Source of the DNA: Microbacterium pygmaeum
GTDB taxonomy: Bacteria; Actinomycetota; Actinomycetes; Actinomycetales; Microbacteriaceae
Direction of reading: 5' to 3'
Assembly (NCBI RefSeq): GCF_900100885.1
Contig: NZ_LT629692.1
Coordinates: 2,604,001 to 2,668,000, forward strand
DNA length: 64,000 nucleotides
The notes under the pieces were generated by a model. That model was not told the origin of the DNA and ran no database searches. It was given only the letters and a program-made list of their open reading frames with translations. Below, in pieces: positions 1-8,663 of this stretch. Position numbers and translations under genes: made by a program. Within the stretch, counting starts at the first letter, position 1; each line of letters begins with the position of its first letter.

Positions 1-1
1 G

Positions 2-1102
2 TTCGAGCAGGGGCTGATGAAGGTGCTGCGCTCCCAGGCCGACCAGAACGCCCGCAGGCTCAAGATGGGCAGCGACAAGCTCGAGAAGGACGACATCCTC
101 GCCGGGCTCACCGCGGTGCTGACGGTCCGCGTCGCCGAGCCGCAGTTCGAAGGGCAGACGAAGGAGATCCTCGGCACGCCGGCAGTGCGGCAGATCGTCG
201 CGAACGTGCTCACGCGCGAGCTGACGGCTCGTTTCACCTCGTCGAAGCGAGACGACAAAGCGCAGACGTCGCTCCTTCTGGACAAGGTCGTCTCCGAGAT
301 GAAGGCCCGCATCTCCGCGCGCACCCACAAGGAGACTCAGCGACGCAAGAACGCGCTGGAGTCCTCGTCGCTCCCTGTGAAGCTGGTGGACTGCCGCTCG
401 TCCGACGTGGAGCAGTCCGAGCTGTTCATCGTCGAGGGCAACTCTGCGCTGGGCACCGCGAAGGACGCGCGCAACAGCGAGTATCAGGCACTGCTGCCGA
501 TCCGCGGCAAGATCCTGAACGTGCAGAAATCGTCGGTCTCCGACATGCTCTCCAACGCCGAGTGCGCCTCGATCATCCAGACCATCGGCTCCGGCTCGGG
601 GCGAACGTTCGACATCACGCAGGCGCGGTACGGCAAGGTCATCATCATGAGCGACGCCGACGTCGACGGCGCGCACATCCGTACGCTGCTGCTCACCCTG
701 TTCTTCCGCTACATGAGGCCGCTCATCGAGGAGGGCCGGGTGTTCGCCGCCGTTCCGCCGCTGCACCGGGTCATCGTCATGAACCCCGGCACGAAGCCGA
801 ACGAGACGGTGTACACCTACAGCGAACAGGAACTGCACGCACTCCTGTCCAAGCTCACGAAGACCGGCAGGCGGTGGCAGGAGCCGGTCCAGCGGTACAA
901 GGGGCTCGGCGAGATGGATGCCGATCAGCTGGCCGAGACCACGATGGACCGCTCCGGCCGGCTGCTGCGACGTGTCCGCCTCGAGGATGCCGAGGCCGCC
1001 GGCGCGGTCTTCGAGCTGCTGATGGGCAACGAGGTTGCCCCGCGTCGCGAATTCATCGTCGACTCGTCGGATCGCCTCTCGCGCGAGTCCATCGACGCCT
1101 GA
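2..1102 (+). CDS. parE: DNA topoisomerase IV subunit B, C-terminal part (cut by window start)
   Basis: This is the ATP-hydrolysing partner of ParC; together they decatenate and relax daughter chromosomes. The window opens inside the gene, so only the last 366 residues are present and the GHKL ATPase domain is missing. The visible part holds the end of the transducer domain, then the TOPRIM domain with FIVEGNSALGTAKDAR (about residue 145 of the fragment), PIRGKILNV and the DADVDGAHIRTLL metal-binding acidic motif, then the C-terminal KGLGEMDADQL segment. The ALG after EGxS and the NSEYQALLPIRGK stretch fit actinobacterial ParE better than GyrB, which usually has EGDSAGGSA. It converges on parC with 12 bp between stop codons. 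The EGNS in place of the usual EGDS is a small oddity. Confidence 0.93.
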   Translation, partial: FEQGLMKVLRSQADQNARRLKMGSDKLEKDDILAGLTAVLTVRVAEPQFEGQTKEILGTPAVRQIVANVLTRELTARFTSSKRDDKAQTSLLLDKVVSEMKARISARTHKETQRRKNALESSSLPVKLVDCRSSDVEQSELFIVEGNSALGTAKDARNSEYQALLPIRGKILNVQKSSVSDMLSNAECASIIQTIGSGSGRTFDITQARYGKVIIMSDADVDGAHIRTLLLTLFFRYMRPLIEEGRVFAAVPPLHRVIVMNPGTKPNETVYTYSEQELHALLSKLTKTGRRWQEPVQRYKGLGEMDADQLAETTMDRSGRLLRRVRLEDAEAAGAVFELLMGNEVAPRREFIVDSSDRLSRESIDA

Positions 1103-1114
1103 GGGCGGCGCGGC

Positions 1115-3568
1115 TCACGCCAGAGTGCGCCCGATCGAGCCGATGACCGCGTCGAGCGGCTGGCCCGAGGCATCCCGCTTCGCCGTCGCCTCCGGCAGCG
1201 CGCGGACCGAGCCGTCCGGCCCGACCGCCAGTGCGCCGCGAGGGCCGACCCATGCCACGCTCAGCCGGTCTTCGCCCTTGAGGAAGGCGTGCGATCGCAC
1301 GCCGCCGGTCGCGCGACCCTTGGCCGGGAACTCGTCGAACCGCGACGCCTTGATCCGCCCGGCATCGGTTCCGGGCAGGACGCCCTCGGCTCCCGAGATG
1401 CTGATCGCGACCGCGTCGGCGTCGGAGACGACCCCGAAGAAGATGACGGCAGCCCCCGCCGACACGTTGATTCCCGCCATCCCGCCGGCTGGGCCGCCCT
1501 GCGGACGAACCGAGGAGGCGGCGAAACGCAGCAGCTGGGCATCGCTGGTGACGAAGACGAGTTCGGTCTCGTCGGGGGCGGATGCTGCCCCCACCACCTC
1601 ATCGCCGGGTTTCAGGCCGATCGCCTCGACCTCCGGCCGTGTGGCCAGTGCGGTCGGCACGATCCGCTTCACGACCCCCTGGCGGGTGCCGAGCGCGACG
1701 GGTGTGTCGTCGTCGAACCGGACGAGCGCGAGCACGCGCTCCTTCTTGTCGGTGATGCCGAGGTAATCGCGAAGCGGCACCCCGGCGGCCAGCTGAACTG
1801 AGGCCGGCGGCACCGAGGGCAGGTCGACCGGGGAGAAGCGCACCACACGGCCGGCGCTGGTCAGCGCGCCCAGGTCGCCACGGGCCGTCGAGACAGCAGT
1901 GGCGAGGATCGCGTCGTGCTTGCTCCGGCGCGGGGGAGCGGTCAGCTCCTGTCCCTCGGCGAGGTCGACGCGCACCGCGCGACCCGTCGTGGAGAGCACG
2001 ACGACGGTCGGTGCGTCCGCGATCTGCAGATCCGGGGCGGGCGCCCCGCGCGTCGGTCGCGGGGCCGCGGGCTTGCCGTTCATGAGCATCGTGCGCCGCG
2101 GTGTCCCGTACGCGTCCGAGGCGGCCTCGAGCTCCCGCGCGACCTGCGCCCGGATGAGCGCCTCGCTGCCGAGGAGTTCGCGCAGCGCTGCGATCTCGGC
2201 CAGCAGCGCATCGCGCTCGGATTCGAGCTCGATGCGCGAGAACTTCGTCAGCCGCCGCAGCCGCAGCTCGAGGATGTACTCCGCCTGCACCTCGCTGAGG
2301 TCGAAGACGTCCCGCAGCCGCGCGCGCGCCTGCTCGCTGTCCTCGGAGGTGCGGATGACCTGAATGACCTCGTCGATGTCGAGGATGGCGATCAGCAGAC
2401 CCTGTACGAGGTGGAGGCGCTCCTCGCGGCGGGCCAGCCGGAAGCGGCTGCGGCGCGTGACGACCTGGATGCGGTGGTCGAGGTAGACCTGCAGCAGCTC
2501 TTTCAGGCCGAGGGTCTGGGGCTGCCCGTCGACGAGGGCGACGTTGTTGATGCTGAACGAGTCCTCGAGCGGGGTGAGGCGGTAGAGCTGTTCGAGGACG
2601 GCCTGCGGGTCGAAGCCCGTCTTGATCCCGATCACGAGGCGCAGCCCGTGGTTGCGGTCGGTGAGATCGGTCACGTCGGCGATGCCGGTGAGCTTCTTGG
2701 ACTGGACGGCGTCCTTGATCTTCTCGATGACCCGCTCGGGCCCGACCTGGTACGGCAGCTCGGTGACCACGAGGCCGGTCCGCCGGGGACCGAGCGCTTC
2801 GACCGCGACCTTGCCGCGGATCTTGAACGCTCCGCGACCCTTTGTGTACGCGTCCTTGACTCCTTCGAGGCCGAGCACGATGCCCCCGGTCGGGAAGTCC
2901 GGGCCGGGCACGAAGTCCATCAGCTCTTCCGCGGTGGCATCCTGGTGGGCCAGCAGATGCACGGCGGCCGAGACGACCTCGATCAGGTTGTGCGGCGCCA
3001 TGTTGGTGGCCATGCCCACCGCGATGCCGGTGGCGCCGTTGACGAGCAGGTTCGGATAGGCGGCCGGCAGGACGGCGGGCTGCTGGAACTGTCCGTCGTA
3101 GTTGGGGATGAAGTCGACGACGTCCTCGTCGAGGTTCTCCGTCAGCGCCAGCGCGGCGGGCGCGAGGCGGGCCTCGGTGTACCGCGGGGCGGCCGGGCCG
3201 TCATCGAGCGAGCCGAAGTTGCCGTGCCCGTCCACCAGCGGCACGCGCAGCGAGAACGCCTGGGCGAGCCGCACGAGGGCGTCGTAGATTGGCGCGTCGC
3301 CGTGCGGGTGCAGCTTGCCCATCACCTCGCCGACGACGCGGGCGCTCTTGACATGACCGCGGTCCGGCCGAAGGCCCATGTCGGCCATCGTGTACAGGAT
3401 GCGCCGCTGCACCGGCTTCATGCCGTCCCGGGCGTCGGGAAGGGCCCGCGAGTAGATCACCGAGTAGGCGTACTCGAGGAAGGACCCCTGCATCTCGGAG
3501 GAGACGTCGACGTCTTCGATGCGCTCCGGCGCGTCGGGTGCGGGGGGCTCGGTGCGGGATGCGGGCAT
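1115..3568 (-). CDS. parC: DNA topoisomerase IV subunit A
   Basis: The protein (817 aa) is the DNA-cleaving subunit of topoisomerase IV. The winged-helix breakage-reunion domain fills roughly residues 20-490, with catalytic Tyr130 in AAPRYTEARLA and the GHGNFGS loop just before it. The quinolone-determining region reads HPHGDAPIYDALVR, so alanine (A92) occupies the site equivalent to E. coli GyrA Ser83. The C-terminal beta-propeller (about 520-817) has degenerate repeats and no clear GyrA box, supporting ParC over GyrA. The ATG start at 3568 is the first in-frame start before a conserved N-terminus; no strong Shine-Dalgarno is visible. It is convergent with parE rather than in a parE-parC operon, and divergent from the phosphodiesterase gene at 3646. 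Confidence 0.93.
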   Translation of the reverse strand: MPASRTEPPAPDAPERIEDVDVSSEMQGSFLEYAYSVIYSRALPDARDGMKPVQRRILYTMADMGLRPDRGHVKSARVVGEVMGKLHPHGDAPIYDALVRLAQAFSLRVPLVDGHGNFGSLDDGPAAPRYTEARLAPAALALTENLDEDVVDFIPNYDGQFQQPAVLPAAYPNLLVNGATGIAVGMATNMAPHNLIEVVSAAVHLLAHQDATAEELMDFVPGPDFPTGGIVLGLEGVKDAYTKGRGAFKIRGKVAVEALGPRRTGLVVTELPYQVGPERVIEKIKDAVQSKKLTGIADVTDLTDRNHGLRLVIGIKTGFDPQAVLEQLYRLTPLEDSFSINNVALVDGQPQTLGLKELLQVYLDHRIQVVTRRSRFRLARREERLHLVQGLLIAILDIDEVIQVIRTSEDSEQARARLRDVFDLSEVQAEYILELRLRRLTKFSRIELESERDALLAEIAALRELLGSEALIRAQVARELEAASDAYGTPRRTMLMNGKPAAPRPTRGAPAPDLQIADAPTVVVLSTTGRAVRVDLAEGQELTAPPRRSKHDAILATAVSTARGDLGALTSAGRVVRFSPVDLPSVPPASVQLAAGVPLRDYLGITDKKERVLALVRFDDDTPVALGTRQGVVKRIVPTALATRPEVEAIGLKPGDEVVGAASAPDETELVFVTSDAQLLRFAASSVRPQGGPAGGMAGINVSAGAAVIFFGVVSDADAVAISISGAEGVLPGTDAGRIKASRFDEFPAKGRATGGVRSHAFLKGEDRLSVAWVGPRGALAVGPDGSVRALPEATAKRDASGQPLDAVIGSIGRTLA

Positions 3569-3645
3569 GACGGTCTGGTCTCTGGCCTCGGGAACGGCGA
3601 CTGGCGATCGGCGAGGGGCGTCCGCCGATATGCGAGACTGCCCCG

Positions 3646-4770
3646 ATGACCCTCAGCCTACCCGCGGACCCGCCGCAGGCCCGGAGCCTCACCGGTGTCG
3701 CGGCGCAGATGATCGCGGCCCTGGACGGCACCTCGGACTGGTTCGCCCCGGCATCCAGTGCGATCGTCCTGGTGGTCGACAGCCTCGGCGCGATGAACCT
3801 CCGCGCCCGCGCGGGTCATGCGCGGTTCCTGTCGGCTGCGGGGTCCAAGCGCGACGTGGTGCGGACGGTGTTCCCCTCCACGACTGCCTCGGCCCTCACC
3901 GCTCTACTGACCGGCGAAGCGCCCGGCCGCAGCGGCATCGTCGGCTATCGCGCGCGCGTTCCCGGCACTGATGACGTCGTCAATCAGCTCCGCGGGTGGG
4001 ATGCCGGCGAGCTGCCGGCCGGGTGGCAGCGCGCGCAGCCCTGGACGCAGCGCCTGGCCGCCGAGGGTCGACGGTCCTTCGTCGTCTCCAAGGCCGAATA
4101 CGCCGGCACCGGGTTCACCGATGCGACGATGCGCGGCGCCGAATTCATCGCGGCCGCGGACATCTCCGAGCGCGTGGAGATCGCGGCGGACGTCGCGGCG
4201 CGGCATCCGGGTTCGTTCATCTACGTGTACACGCCCGACCTCGACGCGATCGGCCACAAGCGCGGATGGGAGTCGGACGAATGGGTGGCAGCCCTGGAAC
4301 GGGTGGATGCTGCCGCGCGCACGCTCTCGGATCGTCTGGCGCCTGGTACCGGCGCCGTCGTCACGGCCGATCACGGGATGATCGACATCCCCCGGCACCG
4401 GCATGTGCTGCTGCGCGGCGGCGGCGACCTCCTCGAGGGTGTGCGACTCCTCGGCGGCGAACCTCGCATGCTGCACCTCTACAGCGAACCGGGGCAGGCG
4501 CACAGAACGCTGGAGCGCTGGCGCGAATCGGAGTCCGGGCGCGCATGGGTGCTCGCTCGCGACGAGGCGATCGCGGCCGACCTGTTCGGTCCGGTCGATC
4601 CGGAGGTGCGCGAGCGGATCGGCGATGTCGTGGTGGCGGCACGCAGCGGCATCGCGTACTACGACGATCGGCTCGAGGACAAGGGCGCCCAGCGGATGGT
4701 CGGCCAGCACGGATCGCTGACGGATCAGGAGCGCATCGTGCCACTCATCCGCCTCGGCGCGTTCGCCTGA
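3646..4770 (+). CDS. Alkaline phosphatase superfamily / type I phosphodiesterase-nucleotide pyrophosphatase family protein
   Basis: The 374-residue protein belongs to the alkaline phosphatase fold family that hydrolyses phosphodiesters using two metal ions. Metal and nucleophile motifs appear in order: VLVVDSLGAMNLR (first Asp), VFPSTTASALTALLTG (nucleophile Thr region), YTPDLDAIGHKRG (Asp and His ligands), VTADHGMIDIP (Asp-His) and GQHGSLTDQERIVP (last His). I see no signal peptide, so it is probably cytoplasmic. The substrate cannot be read from sequence. The ATG at 3646 lies six bases after GAGACT (3634-3639), a poor TANNNT match. It shares a 77-bp divergent region with parC, a neighbour I recall from other actinobacteria. 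Confidence 0.85.
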   Translation: MTLSLPADPPQARSLTGVAAQMIAALDGTSDWFAPASSAIVLVVDSLGAMNLRARAGHARFLSAAGSKRDVVRTVFPSTTASALTALLTGEAPGRSGIVGYRARVPGTDDVVNQLRGWDAGELPAGWQRAQPWTQRLAAEGRRSFVVSKAEYAGTGFTDATMRGAEFIAAADISERVEIAADVAARHPGSFIYVYTPDLDAIGHKRGWESDEWVAALERVDAAARTLSDRLAPGTGAVVTADHGMIDIPRHRHVLLRGGGDLLEGVRLLGGEPRMLHLYSEPGQAHRTLERWRESESGRAWVLARDEAIAADLFGPVDPEVRERIGDVVVAARSGIAYYDDRLEDKGAQRMVGQHGSLTDQERIVPLIRLGAFA

Positions 4771-4773
4771 GGT

Positions 4774-5802
4774 TCAATCCTCGGTGCGGGCTCCGAACAC
4801 GATCTCGTCCCACGACGGCATCGAGGTCCGGCCCTTCCGGCGACCGGCGGCCTCCGCGACCGCCGACTGCTCGGCCTCCTGCCTGCTGTCCTCCGCGGGC
4901 GCGGTCTCGTCATAGCCGGGTTCGAGCGCGTCGAACAGGGCGACCGGCGCGTGGGACCGCGATGCTGCGACCTCATCGGCGCCGGGCAGCGGCTCACGCT
5001 GACCGCGACGGCGCCGCAGCGCCTCGAGCAGGTCGGCCGTCTCAGACGAGGTCACCGTCGCCGGGTCCGCGCGCTTGATCGCCGCCTGCTGCACGGCCGG
5101 CGCCACCGGTTCGTGCAGTTCAGGAGCGTCGAGGTCCGCCTCCGGCAGGCGACGAGGTCCGAACGCGCCGCTGTCGAAGCGGGTGTCGTCCTTGGCCGGT
5201 GCGACGTCGAGGGCGCGCAGGCGGGGGATCAGACCCTCCGGGAGGGATCCCTGGCGTGAGAGCTGAATGGCGTCGGCGTTCAGCGGCGACAAGGTGCTGC
5301 GTCGCGGATCGAAGCCCCAGCGGGCGTCGTGGTCGACGTCTTTCGACGCGAACTCGAGCTTGATGACCCAGCCCGTGGCTTCCTTCCAGCTCGTCCACCG
5401 CTCGCCCGATGCGCCCGCCTCGGCGAGCTTCGCGCGGACGGCACCACCGAAGGTCGGGTGCACATCGTGGTCGAGTTCGGCTCCGAGGAGCACCGGTACC
5501 GCCAGGGCCTGGCCGACGATGTGCTCCCGCTCGGCCAGCACCGGACCCTCGAACCGCGCGACGTCCTCGACGCGGGCGCCGAGCAGTTCGGCGACCTCCT
5601 GCGCGGACAGCCCGGCGCGGATGTGCGATTGGATCTCGCGCGGTGACGGGCGTGCCGCATCGGCATCCCCGTCGCGCTCCCGCCGAGCCTTGCGGAGCTC
5701 GATACGCAGCACGTCGTTGACGGCGAGCGAGAAGCGCTCACCCGATTCGGTCGCCAGAACGAGCACGTCGTCTTCGGTCCCGATGACTTTGAGCTGTTCC
5801 AT
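4774..5802 (-). CDS. sepH: Septation protein SepH (DUF3071 family)
   Basis: SepH is an actinobacterial cell-division protein that binds FtsZ and promotes its assembly (known from Streptomyces and Mycobacterium). The 342-residue protein starts MEQLKVIGTEDDVLVLAT, carries the conserved helix-turn-helix-like block SPREIQSHIRAGLSAQEVAE followed by RFEGPVLAEREHI (about residues 50-95), then a beta-rich W-containing segment. A long variable linker follows, and the tail RKGRTSMPSWDEIVFG is the typical SepH C-terminal motif. I chose the ATG at 5802 because GGAGGGG lies about nine bases upstream; the reading frame stays open a further 59 codons but that extension does not resemble the family. It is divergent from the DUF4193 gene. 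Confidence 0.88.
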   Translation of the reverse strand: MEQLKVIGTEDDVLVLATESGERFSLAVNDVLRIELRKARRERDGDADAARPSPREIQSHIRAGLSAQEVAELLGARVEDVARFEGPVLAEREHIVGQALAVPVLLGAELDHDVHPTFGGAVRAKLAEAGASGERWTSWKEATGWVIKLEFASKDVDHDARWGFDPRRSTLSPLNADAIQLSRQGSLPEGLIPRLRALDVAPAKDDTRFDSGAFGPRRLPEADLDAPELHEPVAPAVQQAAIKRADPATVTSSETADLLEALRRRRGQREPLPGADEVAASRSHAPVALFDALEPGYDETAPAEDSRQEAEQSAVAEAAGRRKGRTSMPSWDEIVFGARTED

Positions 5803-6015
5803 GCGAAACGCCCCTCCGATCCTGCGGTGTGCGCCCATGGTTACACAGCGTCCGGCCATGCGCGGGAATATCCAGGGCGTGCCGCGAGTTTCAGCGGAAC
5901 GCACGCACCGACAGCCGACGACGCATTTGCGAAAAGAGGCGGGGTCGTGCAAACTATCGCCGCCCGACAGGGCCGACACATCAGTGTGATTCCCCGGAAG
6001 TTGAGACGTTTACGC

Positions 6016-6309
6016 ATGGCCACGGATTACGACGCCCCCCGCAAGACCGAAGACGACAGCGAGTCGATCGAGGCGCTGAAGGAACGCGTTCCCGACAAGC
6101 TGTCCGGCTCGGTCGACGTGGAGGACGCGGACAACCCCTCGGGGTTCGAGCTGCCGGGTGCGGACCTTTCCGACCTGGAGCTGGACGTCGTCGTACTGCC
6201 CGCTCAGGAGGACGAATTCACCTGCGTCAGCTGCTTCCTGGTGAAGCACCGCTCGCAGCTGGATCACGAGGACGCGGCGGGGCCGATCTGCAAGGAGTGC
6301 GCGGCCTGA
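6016..6309 (+). CDS. DUF4193 family protein (small zinc-ribbon-like protein)
   Basis: The 97-residue acidic protein is conserved across actinobacteria and has no assigned function. It starts MATDYDAPRKTEDDSESIEALKE, has the GFELPGADLSDLEL block in the middle, and ends with two cysteine pairs (CVSC and CKEC) around HRSQL, which could bind one zinc. The ATG at 6016 fits the family N-terminus; the upstream open frame (from 5827) does not. Its last 46 bases overlap the 3' end of the convergent DUF3093 gene. It sits between sepH and dut, a neighbourhood that recurs in actinobacteria and suggests, but does not show, a link with division or envelope biology. Confidence 0.85.
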   Translation: MATDYDAPRKTEDDSESIEALKERVPDKLSGSVDVEDADNPSGFELPGADLSDLELDVVVLPAQEDEFTCVSCFLVKHRSQLDHEDAAGPICKECAA

Positions 6310-6785
6310 GTCCTGGCGCGGCGCAGAGCCGCGCTCAGCCGATCCGGCGTCCGGGTCGAGATGACCCACGTGGGCGTCGGATCCTCCGGATCCAGCACCG
6401 GCACGATCACGGCGCCGTCGATCCCGCCTCGGATGAGGTGCCACGACCGCGGGTGCAGACCTGCCCCGCGCGCGTGGCGCGCTTCGTCGCCGACGAGCGG
6501 CTCCGCCTCTCCCAGCAGCTGGACCGGGATGTGGGCGCGGCCGGCGATGAACATCCCGTCGCGGATCTGCACGAGCGGCGACGCGGCGATCAGCAGTCCG
6601 ACGAAGGCGATCCCCACCACGATGCCCACCAGCAGGGCGAGCGTGGTGTCCAGGGGCGCGAACACGAGCGCGGCCATCGGCGCCACGACGGCCGCGCCGA
6701 CGATCACCCACAGCGAGGGCGCGAGGCGTTCGCGGTACAAGACCGCGTCGGTACCGGGGCGGCTGCGCTCGATGCTCTTCATCAC
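6264..6785 (-). CDS. DUF3093 domain membrane protein
   Basis: The protein is 173 residues from GTG 6785 (172 from ATG 6782). YRERLAPSLW opens the DUF3093 region, followed by two membrane segments (about 26-46 and 50-70) and a soluble C-terminal part with GEAEPLVGDEARHARG and WVISTRTPDRLSAALRRA. No function is known for this family. The promoter appears to sit in the 23-bp gap to dut: TAATGC (complement of 6793-6798) lies seven bases before the GTG start. Its 3' end overlaps the DUF4193 coding sequence in antisense by 46 bases. Confidence 0.82.
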   Translation of the reverse strand: MMKSIERSRPGTDAVLYRERLAPSLWVIVGAAVVAPMAALVFAPLDTTLALLVGIVVGIAFVGLLIAASPLVQIRDGMFIAGRAHIPVQLLGEAEPLVGDEARHARGAGLHPRSWHLIRGGIDGAVIVPVLDPEDPTPTWVISTRTPDRLSAALRRARTQAAHSLQIGPAASS

Positions 6786-6792
6786 GTGTTCT

Positions 6793-6802
6793 GCATTACC
6801 CT
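6793..6802. promoter_or_regulatory. Overlapping divergent -10 elements of DUF3093 and dut
   Basis: The plus strand reads GCATTACCCT. TACCCT (6797-6802) lies six bases before the GTG of dut. The reverse complement of 6793-6798 is TAATGC, seven bases before the GTG of the DUF3093 gene. The two hexamers share the central TA. Both genes would then be leaderless and transcribed from one melted region. The TAATGC match lacks the final T, so the minus-strand side is the weaker half. Confidence 0.5.
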
Positions 6803-6808
6803 CGTTGC

Positions 6809-7261
6809 GTGGCTGAAACCGTGGACGTCCTCATTATCGCGCCCGATGTCCCGGTGTACGCGCACCCGGGTGATGCGGGCGCCGACCTCGTCTCGGCCGA
6901 GGCGATCCGGCTCGAGCCGGGCCAGCGGGCGCTCGTCGGAACGGGAGTGCGCATCGCGCTGCCCGACGGGCACCTCGGATTCGTGGTTCCCCGCAGCGGG
7001 CTGGCGACCAAGCACGGCATCACCGTCGTCAACGCGCCGGGCACCGTCGATGCCGGGTATCGGGGCGAGATCAAGGTGACACTGCTGAACACCGACCGCG
7101 ACCACGCCTACGAGATCGGCATCGGCGACCGGATCGCGCAACTCATCGTGCTGCCCGTGCCGCGGGCGAACTTCATCCCGGTGGACGAGCTGCCGGACAG
7201 CGTCCGCGGTGAAGGCGGATTCGGCTCTACGGGGTACCAGAAGGACGGAGTTCAGGCATGA
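6809..7261 (+). CDS. dut: dUTP diphosphatase (dUTPase)
   Basis: Dut hydrolyses dUTP to dUMP and diphosphate, keeping uracil out of DNA and feeding thymidylate synthesis. The 150-residue protein has all five trimeric dUTPase motifs: DAGADL (motif 1), PRSGLA (2), GTVDAGYRGEI (3, with the catalytic Asp), GDRIAQLIV (4) and the flexible tail RGEGGFGSTG (5). The GTG start at 6809 is supported by TACCCT six bases upstream, indicating a leaderless transcript. Its stop overlaps the next gene by ATGA, so dut, DUF3710 and DUF3159 are very likely one operon. Confidence 0.95.
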   Translation: MAETVDVLIIAPDVPVYAHPGDAGADLVSAEAIRLEPGQRALVGTGVRIALPDGHLGFVVPRSGLATKHGITVVNAPGTVDAGYRGEIKVTLLNTDRDHAYEIGIGDRIAQLIVLPVPRANFIPVDELPDSVRGEGGFGSTGYQKDGVQA

Positions 7262-7875
7262 CCGACACCACGGGCGCGGACGCGTCGAGCAGTGCGGCCG
7301 CAGACGGCGGCTCCGCGGTCGGCGATCGGGCCACGACCGGCCCCTTCGATGAGACCGAAGCCAACCCGGTGCGCCCCTACATCGACCTGGGCGGCATCAA
7401 GATCCTGCCGCGCGAGGGGCTGAATCTGCGCCTCGAGGTGGAGGAGCAGACCAAGCGCATCGTGGCGGTCGGCCTGGACTACGCGGACTCGACGCTGCAG
7501 GTGCAGCCGTTCGCCGCTCCGCGCACGACAGGCCTGTGGGCGGAGACCCGCGACCAGATCCGCGCGCAGATCCGCCAGCAGGGCGGCCGTGTCGAAGAGC
7601 GCGAGGGGCCGCTGGGGCCGGAGCTGCTCGCCGAGGTCCCGGTCATCGCCGGCGCGGACGGCGCTGCGGGCAAGCGACTCGCCCGCTTCGTCGGCGTCGA
7701 CGGGCCGCGCTGGTTCCTGCGCGGCGTGATCGGCGGCGCGGCCACAGGAGACGTCGAGGCCGCGGCACAGGTCGAGGATCTGTTCCGCTCGATCGTCGTC
7801 GTCCGCGGCGGCACCCCGATGCCCCCGCGCGACCTCATTCCGCTGAAGATGCCCGCGACCCCGGGCACCGCGTGA
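7258..7875 (+). CDS. DUF3710 domain protein
   Basis: The 205-residue soluble protein belongs to an actinobacterial family of unknown function usually found next to dut. After a low-complexity acidic N-terminus (about 35 residues) comes the conserved PYIDLGGIKILPREGLNLRLEVEE segment, then VQPFAAPRTTGLWAETRDQI and GPRWFLRGVIGG. The ATG start overlaps the dut stop by four bases and the next start codon overlaps this stop (GTGA), so translation is probably coupled. I see no catalytic motif. Confidence 0.85.
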   Translation: MTDTTGADASSSAAADGGSAVGDRATTGPFDETEANPVRPYIDLGGIKILPREGLNLRLEVEEQTKRIVAVGLDYADSTLQVQPFAAPRTTGLWAETRDQIRAQIRQQGGRVEEREGPLGPELLAEVPVIAGADGAAGKRLARFVGVDGPRWFLRGVIGGAATGDVEAAAQVEDLFRSIVVVRGGTPMPPRDLIPLKMPATPGTA

Positions 7876-8660
7876 CCGGGCCCGCGCCCGCCGAGCCCGA
7901 CCCGCCGCAGAACGACTCGCCGAGACCGGAGCTCACCCCGCCGTCGGCATCGGAACTCGTCGGAGCGGCCCTCGGCAGTGCGGCCAAGCGCGCGGGCCTC
8001 GACCCGTCGTCGGGGCAGTCGACCGGTCACGTCGTCTGGCACGCGATGGGCGGCTGGCGAGGCATCCTGGAGTCGGTCCTGCCCGGGCTGATCTTCATCG
8101 TCGTCTATACGGTCACGATCGACCCGGCGACCGGCGATGGCGATCTCTGGCTGTCGCTGGGCCTCTCACTCGGGATCGCTGCGATCTTCACCATCGCGAG
8201 GCTGATCGCGCGCCAGCCGGTCAATGCCGCCCTCGGCGGTCTGATCGCCGCGGCCGTGGCTGCCGCGTTCGCCGCGTTCACCGGAGACGCCAGCAACAAC
8301 TTCATCCCCGGCTTCATCACCAACATCGCCTACGGCTCGGCCTTCCTCGTCTCCGCACTGATCGGCTGGTCGCTGATCGGCCTGACCGTCGGATTCCTGA
8401 TGGGGGAGGGCACGGCGTGGCGGCGCGACAGGCGCAAGCGGCGCGTCTTCTTCTGGCTCGCGATCGCCTGGGCGGCGTTGTTCGCCGCCCGCCTGATCGT
8501 GCAGCTGCCGCTGTACTTCGCAGGCGACGTCACCGCACTCGGAACGCTCAAACTCGTGATGGGCCTGCCGCTGTTCGCGCCGCTGGTCGCCGTCACCTGG
8601 CTCGCCGTCCGCGCGCTGTACCCGCCGCAGACGAAGGCCGCCGAGCCGCCGTCGGAGTGA
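7872..8660 (+). CDS. DUF3159 family integral membrane protein
   Basis: The 262-residue protein starts at a GTG overlapping the upstream stop by four bases. After a Pro-rich N-terminus comes WHAMGGWRGILESVLPGLIFIVVY, a DUF3159 signature, then about six membrane helices. The family is remotely like intracellular septation protein A, but its role is unknown. In several actinobacteria a nucleic-acid-binding OB-fold gene sits between DUF3710 and DUF3159; here there is none. It is the last gene of the dut operon, 137 bp before aconitase. Confidence 0.82.
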   Translation: MTGPAPAEPDPPQNDSPRPELTPPSASELVGAALGSAAKRAGLDPSSGQSTGHVVWHAMGGWRGILESVLPGLIFIVVYTVTIDPATGDGDLWLSLGLSLGIAAIFTIARLIARQPVNAALGGLIAAAVAAAFAAFTGDASNNFIPGFITNIAYGSAFLVSALIGWSLIGLTVGFLMGEGTAWRRDRRKRRVFFWLAIAWAALFAARLIVQLPLYFAGDVTALGTLKLVMGLPLFAPLVAVTWLAVRALYPPQTKAAEPPSE

Positions 8661-8663
8661 TAC

